From Acanthamoeba sp. SK_2022b (taxonomy: Eukaryota > Discosea > Longamoebia > Acanthamoebidae): DNA of 17,202 nt. Each line of letters begins with the position of its first letter. Position 1 is the first letter of the stretch. The position numbers and the translations under genes were made by a program. Positions 1-9,075 of this stretch are shown here, one piece after another. Location of the stretch: contig JANDJZ010000851.1 in NCBI GenBank assembly GCA_027943245.1, forward strand, positions 1 to 17,202, written 5' to 3'. The notes beneath the pieces were generated by a model that saw only the letters and a program-made list of their open reading frames with translations, made no database searches and was not told where the DNA came from.

Positions 1-350
1 CCGATAAGAATACGCAGACCACAGCACCACAGGTGTCGCTCGTCCCTGTGGTGTGGCCTTGGCCCCCACCTCTTTGGAGACCATGTACATCCCTAGTGCC
101 GCCGTTCCTGCCTTCACATTGCAGTCTCACCAGGGTCCTCCATGCGCGCACGTACAGGTGATAATTATCTCTCCTGCCTGGGCTCCCTCGGAGAGGCAAG
201 ACAAGGAAGTGCGCCCCAAACCGGAGGGCTGCCCCATGCTCCCTGTCGGGGTCTACCGATAGCACGTCAAGCTTGAGGCAGGAAAAGAATAGACTCACCT
301 CCAGCGCACCTGACCGTTTTGCAGTTCAAGATCGAGGTTAATGCTGCACG
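1..350 (-). CDS. Possible 3' part of an unidentified gene (partial, weak)
   Basis: I do not recognise this. On the minus strand a short exon ending with Q-N-G-Q-V-R-W-R (about 300-347) is followed by a good donor (gtgagt, reading down from 299). An acceptor (cccgacag) about 59 nt further on opens an uninterrupted frame running to base 1. The phases match across the junction (AG|G = Arg), giving an open stretch of about 100 codons beginning R-E-H-G-A-A-L-R-F-G-A-H-F. No start codon can be placed; another intron would be needed near 348. A 69-codon frame on the plus strand (53-262) overlaps it and lacks an ATG, so the coding strand is not certain. It lies downstream of the BTB-pentapeptide gene on the same strand. 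The splice-site pair is the only real support. Confidence 0.25.
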
Positions 351-532
351 TGGGTCTCCACGTTAATTCTCAGATCTCTGCATAGGACCATTAGATGGAC
401 CTTTGACTAAAGTATCGGAACAGAACTACTAAAACAAAACGTTGTTTTGTGTTGTTGGCAGCAAGTAAGGTAATTCCAATGTCCAACAAACAAGAATGCT
501 CTGCGTGGTCAACTTGGACCACCGAATGCGCT

Positions 533-1914
533 TCAGCTGGTACCCTGGCTTGGTCGGAAGTCTCGAGGCAGGTTGTCCGCGCTGCGCCAGTCCACACCCT
601 GGTGCTTGGTGGAGGCTAGGTTCTTGGCCTCCTTCAGGTTGGCCTTGGTCAGCGCCGCGCCGCGCAGATCGGCGTAGTTTAGGTTGGCCCAGTGCAGATT
701 CGACCCTACACAAGCCAACATGTTAGCCTGCTTGGCACAATCACACGCTCTCGACTGAGTTGACGAGCTTTGCGTGAAGTCCTACCCGACAAGTCGGCTC
801 TGCGTAGGTTGGCGTTGAACAAGTTGGCGCTCTCCAGCTGGGCACCTGTAATGGCATCAAAAAGTGATGATTACGAACTGATGACATCACTTTGGCTTCA
901 AATACGCCAAGGCGGCGCACCAGTGAGGTTGGCGCCACGGAGATCGCATTGGACGAGGCTGGCGTTGTTGAGAATGGCCCACCGCAGATCGACCCGTCGG
1001 AGGTCGCATTGGAAAAAGCGGGCCTCGGCGAGCCTCATCCCGCTGAGCGAGTAGCCGCGCAGGTCGCACCCGCTCAGCTGCGGCGGGTGGCTGTTGTTGA
1101 GCAGTCGCACGAACTGGTCCTCGGTGAGCCTCACGCGCGGCCGACCGTCCTCGAGGCAGCTTTCTTCCTCGTTCTCGTCGTCGTCGTCGACAACCGGGCT
1201 GGAGCCGCCCACCTCCTGTGGCGAATCGGTGGTAGATCGCGGCGTGCTCTCGCCTGAGAAGCGCAGTGGCAACTTTGTTGTCGCTCTCTTCTTCTCATCG
1301 CTTTTGATGGCCGTCCCCATTGCCCTGCTGCCTTTGTTGACATCGGCGCTTTCGAGAAGAGCCACCAGCCTGGTCAGTCCGTAGTAGCTGGCCTCCAACG
1401 CCAGGACCTCCTTGTCGACTGTCTGGCCGGTGTGGCGGTGGCCATGGGGAGGTGCCCCTCTCGTCAAGTAGGACGCCGGTAGGTGGCCGTTGCGCAGCCA
1501 GTCGAGAATGAGCCCAAAGGCCTTGGGATCGCGGTCGATGAACACACGGTCATCATCGTCCTTGTCGAGGGCGTGGCGGCCGCTGAACATGGCCGCGAGC
1601 ATGGAGTCGGCCTCCGACGTGAGCGTCGTCATGCTCGTGGTGAAGTGGTGGCCGCCGACGTCGAGCTTCACCTTCCTGCTTGCCCTCTCGTGTTGGGACG
1701 AGACGAACTTGGTCTTTTCCTCGAGCCCACGCTCGACCTTGTCTGCCTTGCGTCGGAGGGCACCCAGGGCCTCCTTGCGCTGCTTGTGGTCGACCTCGAG
1801 CTTGGCCAGTAATTCCTGTTTGGCAACTATCTCCGATTCCAGCGCCTTGCACTGCTCTTCAAGCTGCTTGTATTGACCCTGCAGCTTGGCCGCTGACACC
1901 AGCAGCTCCTCCAT
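533..1914 (-). CDS. Coiled coil + BTB/T1 + pentapeptide-repeat protein (KCTD9-like architecture)
   Basis: Three exons read in frame: 1914-921, 845-786 and 705-533 (introns 75 and 80 nt), coding for 408 residues. Residues 1-80 form a charged coiled coil. Residues 82-188 are a BTB domain of the potassium-channel T1/KCTD type, with the K-L-D-V-G-G entry motif, a T-L-T-S-E-A-D-S-M-L core and Y-Y-G-L near the end. Residues 190-260 are a low-complexity acidic linker (VVDDDDENEEE). From about 280 to 390 there is a run of pentapeptide repeats of the A(D/N)LXX kind (CDLRG, ANLTG, ANLFN, ADLSG, ANLNY, ADLRG), predicted to fold as a right-handed quadrilateral beta-helix. Both introns fall inside the repeats and keep the five-residue register. 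Human KCTD9 combines BTB and pentapeptide repeats and acts as a Cullin-3 adaptor; that role here is inference. A paralogue begins at 16560. Confidence 0.9.
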
Positions 1915-2094
1915 CTTCTGTTGCCGACTAGAGTTCGGGCTTTGGAGGTGTTGTTCGTTACCGAGCTTTTAGCTTCCTACCATTCCAGAATTTCACTTCC
2001 CTTTCTCCCAAGTTTTTCTTTGGAATACTTTTGGCGCGAAACGGAAGAAAGGTAAGCAAACGGACACAACCACGGACGCAGCAATTTACACACG
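1915..2094. promoter_or_regulatory. Divergent promoter between BTB-pentapeptide and ADIP-like genes
   Basis: This 180-bp spacer separates two oppositely oriented start codons, so both promoters must lie here. It is pyrimidine-rich in the middle (1990-2022). It carries TTTTGGCGCGAAA at 2029-2041, a full match to the E2F/DP consensus TTTSGCGC plus the flanking AAA. The site lies 54 bp before the ADIP-like ATG and about 115 bp from the BTB gene start. No TATA element was seen. Confidence 0.6.
2029..2041. promoter_or_regulatory. E2F/DP-type binding site
   Basis: TTTTGGCGCGAAA is close to palindromic and matches the E2F consensus on both strands. E2F sites drive G1/S genes in animals, plants and amoebozoans. 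Position close to the start of a predicted centrosomal gene makes a functional site plausible. A 12-13 base match in a GC-rich genome can arise by chance, but its promoter location argues against that. Confidence 0.5.
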
Positions 2095-4506
2095 ATGGAC
2101 CGCCCCATCTTCGATGACGATCTTGCCAAGGCGTGGGCCAACGTACGGTGGCTCTTCTTGGGCGTTGTGCAGAATTATTGGCTGATGTATCTCTCCAGGC
2201 CTCAGATTCCTCTTTTGATGGCTCTCCCTACACCAAACACGATTACAAAGAAGATGCGTACGTAGACGACCTTTCACTTCGATTCTTGCCATTTATAGAC
2301 TTTCAAACCACAATGTGCAGGGGCTTCTGCAACGAGGAGAACATGAGCAACAGTGCCATGTACTTAAACAACGCTCTCTCCCTGTTGGGCATATCTTCCC
2401 CGGTCGAGGACATGCTAAAGCTGGCCGATAACGCGTTGCCGCTTACCCCCGTCACCATCTCTCAGGTCTTCAACTGCATGTACACCCTCTTGCGACTGCG
2501 CCAGGTACCGCTGGCTCCTCCTTTACTCGTCCATCCTCCCTCGCTTGTGTCCTCTCACCTAATGTGGTCCGTTCAATCGCACAGGATGCCCAGCAGCGGC
2601 TTGAGAGAAAGGCCGACGATCTGGCCGTGTCTCTGTCGCAAGAACACAGACTCGCCGCCGAGAAGGTTCGCCTCGCCCCGTGACGTCATCTCGTCACAGG
2701 ATTAGCGCAGCTCTAACATCCTACACGACACGACATCTACATTTGTAGAAACGGCTGAAGGACCGAGTCGATCAGCTAGAGCGGGAGACGGTCCAGTGCC
2801 AGGCCCGCGAGAAGTCGCTCAGAGAGAACATCGAGAAGGAGAAGACCAAGTGGAACCTCGAACGACAGGAGACGCGCAAGCAGCTCCTCGCCCTTCAAGG
2901 CAAGGACACCCAGTACCTGGTAACCCCCCTCCTCCTTTCCCTTCTTCTACACGTACACTACAACATTCGACTCGAACATGTTGGTTGATGTCGCAACACC
3001 CGCTTGCTACGCAGCACGAGATGCGCAAGAAGGAGCGCGAGTACGAACGTCTCAAGCAGACGCTGCAGCAGTACATCACCGAGAAGAAGGTGGCGTCGCG
3101 AAAGGCGACCGAGCTGCTCAACTCGGTCAACTCGTCGACCGCCGCTGGCGGTTCCAGGCTGCCGCGCGCCGCCGTGCCCGCTACGCCGCTCAGGAGCAAG
3201 CAGTCGGTACCTCGGCCTAGCTCGAGTCGACCCGATGCTGGCCCATCGTGCCTGACTTGTCTCTTGTTGGCGCCCGCTGCGGACAGGACGAGGACATCTT
3301 CCGGGGCATCGTGGCCTCGTACGAGCGAAAGCAGGAGGTGCTGCGAGAGGAGATCAAGGCCCTGCGCCAGACCATCCTCAGCATGCGCCGGAGCTTCTCC
3401 CAAGCCATTCCCGACAGCAAGGGCAAGGTACACCGACTCGCTTGCTCGTCCTCTCCTCCACAGCGCACAGTCAAAGAAAAGAGAAAAGAAAAGAAAGAAA
3501 ATGAAAAGAGGGAAGCGTGAGCAGAGGAGTGGTTGCTATTGACCTCTGACGAGTGGATATATGTCTCACTCACGCTTCCCCGGTGTGAGGACTGGACCGC
3601 CGAGCCTATTCAAACCTGGGTTCCTCCGCTGATGGCTTCTATTATGGGTTGGCGGGCTGAGGTGCAGGATTCGATCAAGTCAGACGAACAGTACATGGAC
3701 ATGCCCGTCGCAGTGTTCCGCAGAACGGTGGAGGCTCAGGTGGAGAAGGACGTGCGCGCGCTCAAGGAGCTGGCCTCTCGGCCGGCGATACAGGCGCCCG
3801 AGGAGAGGGCACCGGCCGAGCTCCCGCCCAGCCTTGCTGCCATTCTCGGTATGCACGTCGAGCACGCGCTGTTGCTTGCCGTGGAAGAGGAGGCGATGGC
3901 GATGCTCATCAGATCGTTTTCCTATCAAACTGTTAACAGCTCGCGCTGAGGCCATGACGCCCAAGACGCCCGACGGCACAAGCGACCTGAGCATGCTCCG
4001 AAAGAAGCTCGGTACGCCATGTTGTGCTGGTTCTGCGTTTGCTCGGGCTCTGCGCTGTCGTGTGGTCTCTCTCTCCCTCTCTCTCATACATACACATATC
4101 ACTCGACAGAGGAGCAAGCGGCGCTGCTCGAGAACCAAGAGAAGCTGGTGTCGATGGCTCTACACACCGCTGGCCACGACTCTCCATCCCAGGTGGCCTC
4201 CCTAGCGCGGTTGTGTCCTGGTGGCCTAGTGTGGGCGTGCGTTGTTCTTTGGAGGCCTGTCTGACTCGTGGCCTTGTGTGGAACGCGAAGGGGAGTGGGG
4301 GTAGGTCGGTGGCGAGCGCGAGGAGCCACTTGCCCAAGCAGCTGGCGCAGCAGCTGGCGGAGCTGGACCTGGAGGACGAGTACGAGAAGGAGAACGTGGA
4401 CGATTCCAATCTCGACTTCCTCCCGCACGAAACCTCCTCTTCGAGGGCTATCCCTCATCGCTATCCTGCCTCCGTCTCCCTCCTCAGCCCCATCAACAGT
4501 CCTTGA
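2095..4506 (+). CDS. SSX2IP/ADIP/Msd1-family centrosomal coiled-coil protein
   Basis: Eleven exons join in frame: 2095-2142, 2199-2257, 2321-2504, 2585-2665, 2749-2919, 3015-3206, 3287-3427, 3590-3848, 3940-4011, 4110-4192, about 4339-4506, giving about 485 residues. After a short acidic N-terminus comes G-F-C-N-E-E-N and a small helical domain (about 36-97), with S-Q-V-F-N-C-M-Y-T-L-L in place of the family's hallmark N-C-M-N-E-L-L. A long coiled coil follows (98-290). It includes the family's K-K-E-R-E-Y-E-R-L-K segment, a short Ser/Pro-rich break, then a second helix (E-D-I-F-R-G-I-V-A-S-Y-E-R-K-Q). The C-terminal third is less conserved and ends in an acidic tail with a K-E-N. In animals SSX2IP (ADIP) and in plants and fungi Msd1-type proteins anchor microtubules at centrosomes or MTOCs, with ADIP also at adherens junctions. 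The family call rests on the domain order and motifs. The last intron boundaries (after 4192; 4339 or 4342) are least certain. Confidence 0.82.
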
Positions 4507-4658
4507 CGTGTCCTTCTTGTCTCTACGCGCTCTCACGCTTGGCTTGGCGCCGAGCCGAGAATAAAAAAACGGAAAAGGGAAAAGCAATTTAAAAGAAAAA
4601 AAAGAAATAAATACCAGCTTTTGCCGGAGCCGTCGCGAAAGATCATCTGCGGCAAAGG
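4507..4658 (+). terminator. 3' end of ADIP-like gene and promoter of mannosidase gene
   Basis: AATAAA occurs at 4560-4565, 54 nt after the ADIP-like stop codon, inside an A-rich stretch (4560-4612) that also holds a second AAATAAATA. This fits a polyadenylation signal. The remaining 45 bases before the mannosidase ATG must hold its transcription start. No TATA box is evident. Confidence 0.45.
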
Positions 4659-5331
4659 ATGGGACTGTTGGCGACGCTGTATCGGTTGCGATGGAAGCTG
4701 TTCATCTTCCTAGCCCTTGCCTATGCCGTCGCCATCACGTTCTACGTCCTCGCCCAAGGCCCATCGCAAGGAGTCGCGATTTCTCGCCCTTGGGCGCCAC
4801 AGCGTACACCCTCCTCTCCAATCTGGTTCTCCAGCAAGGTTTTAGATGAATTGTTTGCTGTAAATTCTGATTAGATTTCACCCTTTTCATTATTTTTGCT
4901 GTTCGTGTCTAGCACGAACAGAGGCCAGCCAACCAGCAGGTACACCTTCTGCAAGCAGTTGCAAGCGCGTGTGGCGTATCATAGGCATGACCTGTCTTTT
5001 GCTTGGGTGAACTGAGCAGACCCCGTACGTGAACGCGAGATCGCTCAGCGAAGGCGAGCGGTCAAGGCTGCCATGGAGCATGCATGGAACAATTACGTCG
5101 AGCACGCCTGGGGCCAAGGTACCTTACCTGTACACCGCGGCCCGGAGTCTTCTTCCCGTGATAGCTCGCTCGTGCGTCGAGCATAACTCACGCTACACTG
5201 CAGACGAATTGAGGCCGCTTACCAAGAGTGGACACAACTGGATGGGCAATGGACAAGGCGTACACTTCTCCTCTCCACAATCGATGCTTGCCCATGTGGT
5301 CACCGCAGTGCGCGTGTTTGACCATCCCGGG

Positions 5332-5394
<63 letters not shown>

Positions 5395-7559
5395 CTTCCA
5401 TTGTCGACAGTTTGGACACGCTCTACCTGATGGGCATGAAGGACGAGTTCAAACGAGCGCGCGATTGGGTGGCGTCGTTCAACTTTATTGTGGTTCGGCC
5501 CTTCCCGCTTCTCCATGCCAACCGAGCAACCGACCCACACCAATTCTATGTCGTGTTCGTAGGGCGGGCATGTCAGCACATTCGAAAACACCATTCGCAT
5601 TCTCGGTGGCCTCTTGTCAGCCTATGACATGTCGCTGGATGTACGGAGCTCTCCCCCCTCTCGTGCACGTTCTTGTGCAGTGCACGCGTGCGTCTGGCCA
5701 CAGGCTCACGCCTCTCCCTCTTTCATTGGAACGCGGCCGCCTTGGTTCGACGAGACAGCCCATCTTCTTGGAGAAGGCGCAGGAAGTGGGCAATGGCCTC
5801 GCCAAGGCGTTCCAGGGCCACTGGCCCCTCACATCTGTCGACATGAAGGCGTACGGCTTTGCGTGAAGAGCCTTCTGCGAGCACTTCACCGTACTCATCC
5901 TCTTCGCCTTCTTCGACACAGCGGCGGCGGTCGGTATAGCTGGTCGGGAACGGCGCTGCTGTCGGAGGTGGCCACAATCCAGATCGAGTTCATCACGCTC
6001 AGCGAACGCACAGGCAATCCCTCCTACGCCGAACAGGTCACCAAGGTACGCTAAACACTTACTTAATTTCTCAATTATTTCATTATTATTTATGCGTTTA
6101 TTATTACAGTATATTGAGCAGCTGGACCGAATGAACAAGCCGAACGGAGCTCTGTACCCGATCTACCTGGACCCGCAATCGTCCTCCTTTTGTACGCCTT
6201 TCCGTAGCTCGGGAGGTGTGCTCATGCTGCGTTCGTCTTGCATTCTCACTCGCCCGATTGTGCCTCGCAGCTGGCTACGATGGAAGCCGAATCACGCTGG
6301 GCGCGATGGGCGACAGCTTCTACGAATATCTCATCAAGACTTGGTGCGTGTTTTGTTTTTGTATATTTTTTTTCTTTTTTCCAATGATTTTTTGTTTTTG
6401 TTTTTGCGCTTAATCGTCTGATCGCACTCCTCCGACATGTCCGGACGCAGGTTGCTCGTTAATAAGACGCAGAGCATGTTCTATCGCATGTACGTCGACT
6501 CAGCTGAGGCCATTCGGGAGCACCTCATCGAAAAGTCTAAGCCCAGCGGCCTCACTTACATCGCCGAGCGGCGCGGGTCGCAAAACGACCCCAAGATGGA
6601 CCACTTGGCCTGCTTTGCCGGTACTGCCGGATTCTCCCCCCTCTCCAGTGTTCTGTCTCTCACCTCTCGCGATTGTAATCGCTTGACAGGCGGAATGTAC
6701 GCTCTCGGTTCGAGACACCTTCGCCCGGAGCATGGTACGCGTCAAATTTGCCTTTGATTTTTTTTATCATTAATTGCAAAACAAATCATGGGGTTTTTTG
6801 CATCTATTTTTTGTTGTGTTGTTTTCCTCGTCTGAACAATATCTGCAGAGGCGCTTCGAGAGAAGCACTTGGAGCTGGGCGCAGAGATCACGCGGACGTG
6901 CTACGAGATCTACCACCGCATGCCCACCGGCATCTTTCCGGAGATCGTCCGTTTCGACGATCACTCAAAGGATTTCAGGTATAGCACGGATGACATACAT
7001 GCCTATGCCTACTCTCGAGCTCACTGGTCGTCGTTTGCGTCAACCCCAGCACGAACTCGGATCGTCACTACATCCTGCGACCAGAGACCGTGGAGTCTCT
7101 GTTCATTCTGCACAGGATCACCGGTGATCCCATCTATCAGGAGTGGGGCTGGGAAATCTTCAACGTACGTCATCGGGGCTAAGCAGCAGTGGAGGAGTGA
7201 CCTCTCTGTATCTCATCTTGTTTGTGGCTGTCATGACACAGTCCCTCATCAAGAGCTGCAAAGTGGACCACGGGTTCAGTGGCATCGTCGACGTCACGCA
7301 GGTCCCGCCGCACCACGACAACCTGCAGCAGAGCTTCTTCTTAGCCGAGACGCTGTACGCCCTATCACCCACCACTTGCACACGCATTCTCTCTCTCTTC
7401 ATTGGCTTTGAGCAACTGACGCGACTGTGTGTCTCCAGCAAATATCTGTATCTGTTGTTTGCGCCGGAGCTGATCGATCTCGACGAGTGGGTGTTCAACA
7501 CGGAAGCCCATCCCGTTCGGATCCACCCGCTGGACGCGCCCTACCACATCCCCTACTAG
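4659..7559 (+). CDS. Class I mannosyl-oligosaccharide alpha-1,2-mannosidase (GH47), type II membrane protein
   Basis: Sixteen exons splice in frame: 4659-4803, 4913-4939, 5020-5118, 5204-5259, 5394-5489, 5563-5640, 5759-5850, 5922-6045, 6110-6191, 6271-6343, 6451-6620, 6690-6734, 6849-6978, 7050-7164, 7242-7354, 7439-7559, giving 521 residues. A single hydrophobic helix (about 14-32) after a basic N-terminus makes a signal anchor, so the catalytic domain faces the ER or Golgi lumen. GH47 hallmarks occur in order: [57 protein letters not shown], and F-N-T-E-A-H-P at the end. The three catalytic acids are expected at E213, D341 and E418, and the calcium-ligand threonine at T503; all are present. 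The enzyme trims alpha-1,2-mannose from N-glycans by inversion. ER versus Golgi form cannot be decided. The least certain boundaries are the first intron and the one after 5489. Confidence 0.95.
5334..5392 (+). repeat. (CA)n microsatellite ending at a 3' splice site
   Basis: About 29 uninterrupted CA units occupy the 3' half of mannosidase intron 4 and run straight into the acceptor: the last CA plus G forms the CAG just before exon 5 at 5394. It replaces the usual polypyrimidine tract. Confidence 0.95.
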
Positions 7560-8120
7560 CAGCTTCACGCATGTCCCATTTTGTTTTTTGGGCGACCAGC
7601 TCTTCTTGTCTTGTTGATGGAGGCAATGGGGTTGTTCAGCTTGACAACCACCGGCAACTCCCAGTTGTATCTAAGCCCAGTTCGCATCTGCGGTGAAATC
7701 CAGGCCAGATAGACACAGAAGGCTTGATAGAGAAGGAGTCGTGTTACTGCGCTCCACCAGTCCCTCCTGTGTTATGCGGTGAATTGAAGTCCCTTGGGGT
7801 GAGTGTCCCTCCCGGCGGCGGACAGGAGAAGCGGCTTGCCACTAGTACTAGCCTCCCGCGTCGGTGTTCCTTGTAGCACAGGTCAGTGGAACAGCTGGGA
7901 CAAACGTTTTTCTTCTCGGGAATTCCGAGTCTCGCACGGCGCATGGACGAAGCAACATAACGGGGGTGGTTGCGCAGCCTCGTGGTCCGAAAGAAGAAGA
8001 CATTGCTCCACTCAGGGTCAAGGTGGGTCGATAAATGGAAGTCATTTTTTCCAGATGGACGGATAGGATATGCTACCCCCACACCAGAAGACCGGGGTGT
8101 ATTTCACGCTAAAGGAAAAA
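7560..8120. other. Downstream flank of mannosidase gene, no gene assigned
   Basis: This stretch follows the mannosidase stop codon. The first 100-150 bases, with a T-rich segment at 7578-7590, probably hold the 3' UTR. A 112-codon open frame on the minus strand (8082-7744) has no ATG start and no recognisable motif. I see nothing else that is coding. Confidence 0.5.
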
Positions 8121-8123
8121 TTG

Positions 8124-8240
8124 GGGTTATAACCCGAAAAAACCCTGTGTCGATGAGTGTCGAGTGGTGTTGAACCGGACTGAACCTGTTTCAAAAAAAA
8201 AACTGAAAAGTGTCAATCCTGTTTGAAACGAGTTCAACAC
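8124..8240. repeat. Palindrome and two-stem inverted repeat
   Basis: A perfect 12-bp palindrome (GGGTTATAACCC) lies at 8124-8135. Next to it, gtgttgaac at 8167-8175 pairs with gttcaacac at 8232-8240, and gtttcaaa at 8188-8195 pairs with tttgaaac at 8222-8229. Together these form a nested imperfect hairpin with an A-rich loop. It sits at the 3' end of the transposase-like frame on the minus strand and could mark an element end or a 3' UTR structure. No matching copy was found at the other side of the island. Confidence 0.5.
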
Positions 8241-8668
8241 GAATAAACTCCATTTTATCCTCCGATACATATCGACAAACACCGACACCACAGTCCACAC
8301 ACGGTGATGGAATTCGTAAAGGTCTTCCAAGTTAGTGGTCGGCAAACGAAGGGTCTCACGCGTGGCTGCCCAGTCTTTGATCATGCCAATGACTTGCTCT
8401 ATGATGATGCGCACTGAGGAAAACTGGCGATACGCCAACCTGGACTCTTCCAATCTGTAAGTGGGTGGCGTCAATATCTTTACGCCATCATCTGCTAGTC
8501 CTGCACAACATCACTCACAACACCACAACATTATACACACAATATTAGGATTTTGAATTTCAATGCATACAGTTGGGAGAGGAGCATACCATTGAATCCA
8601 GCATCAGCAATACCATGCTCATCTTCAGCAAACTGGTTGGCCCATTTCTCTCTATTTTCTGAGCTTGC
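8127..8668 (-). pseudogene. DDE transposase C-terminal fragment (PIF/Harbinger-like, DDE_Tnp_4 type), spliced
   Basis: On the minus strand an exon at about 8668-8590 encodes K-W-A-N-Q-F-A-E-D-E-H-G-I-A-D-A-G-F-N. An 89-nt intron (8589-8501, gtatgc...gtgcag) follows, and the frame resumes at 8500 with G-L-A-D-D-G-V-K-I-L-T-P-P, then S-S-V-R-I-I-I-E-Q-V-I-G-M-I-K and a helical tail. This fits the C-terminal half of DDE superfamily endonucleases. A-D-x-G-F corresponds to the D-x-G-Y block, L-T-P-P to the loop after it, and R-I-x-x-E-x-x-I-G-x-x-K carries the last catalytic acid. The N-terminal half, with the first two catalytic aspartates, was not found: an in-frame stop lies just upstream of the first exon unless another intron removes it. 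The frame ends at 8127; the last 40 or so codons look non-conserved. Either a degraded element or an intron-rich domesticated gene; a relic is more likely. Confidence 0.55.
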
Positions 8669-8899
8669 CTGGAGAGACACGTTCACAGCTCACTGGCATC
8701 CCAGTTGCAGGAATTCTTGAGCTGAAGATGGCCTACAAGGAGAAGCTAGCAACAATGCCCCAACATCTTCATCAGCATGCTCTCTCTCCATTTTCTCATC
8801 TCTTATTCTAGCATTATACTATCAACATGAAACACAATGACACAATGACACAACAGTCATTCATGAGTATTAAGAAGTTAAAATCAAACAATAAGGTTA

Positions 8900-9075
8900 C
8901 CATCTTTGCTTGCCTCTTCCTCACCAGACAGAGGTTCTTCAGTTGTCTCCTCAGGCGGCCCCTTCCTCTTCTTGGACTGGGGCTGGGGCTTGGCCTTGGG
9001 CTTGGCCTTGGGCTTTGGTCCTAGATGATGGGACTGGAAGCATGGAACAACTGCTTGAGGCCATTGAATCTAATG
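8900..9075 (-). CDS. Lys/Pro-repeat nuclear-type segment, possible exon of the transposase-linked gene
   Basis: On the minus strand an open frame reads G-P-K-P-K-A-K-P-K-A-K-P-Q-P-Q-S-K-K-R-K-G, then an acidic stretch (PPEETTEEPLSGEEEASKD), and stops at a possible donor (gtaacc, just below 8904). K-K-R-K-G resembles a nuclear localisation signal. The repeated PKAK comes from a 12-bp tandem DNA repeat. It has the same strand as the transposase-like exons 230 bp further on, so it may be an upstream exon, but I could not connect the two in one clean frame. On the plus strand the same bases read as a Leu/Gly repeat that looks non-coding. Confidence 0.3.
8982..9015. repeat. Short tandem repeat of a 12-bp unit
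   Basis: About three copies of a unit close to cttggccttggg occur here. On the minus strand they encode the PKAK repeat described for the neighbouring segment. Confidence 0.6.

Noticed and set aside
1483..1876. Plus-strand frames of 109 and 128 codons
   Set aside because: They are antisense to the BTB domain exon of the minus-strand gene.
2819..3433. A 204-codon minus-strand frame
   Set aside because: It is the complement of ADIP-like coiled-coil exons; the plus strand carries the family motifs and splice sites.
5193..5600. Frames containing long Thr-His or Val-Cys runs
   Set aside because: These are translations of the CA microsatellite inside an intron and not protein.
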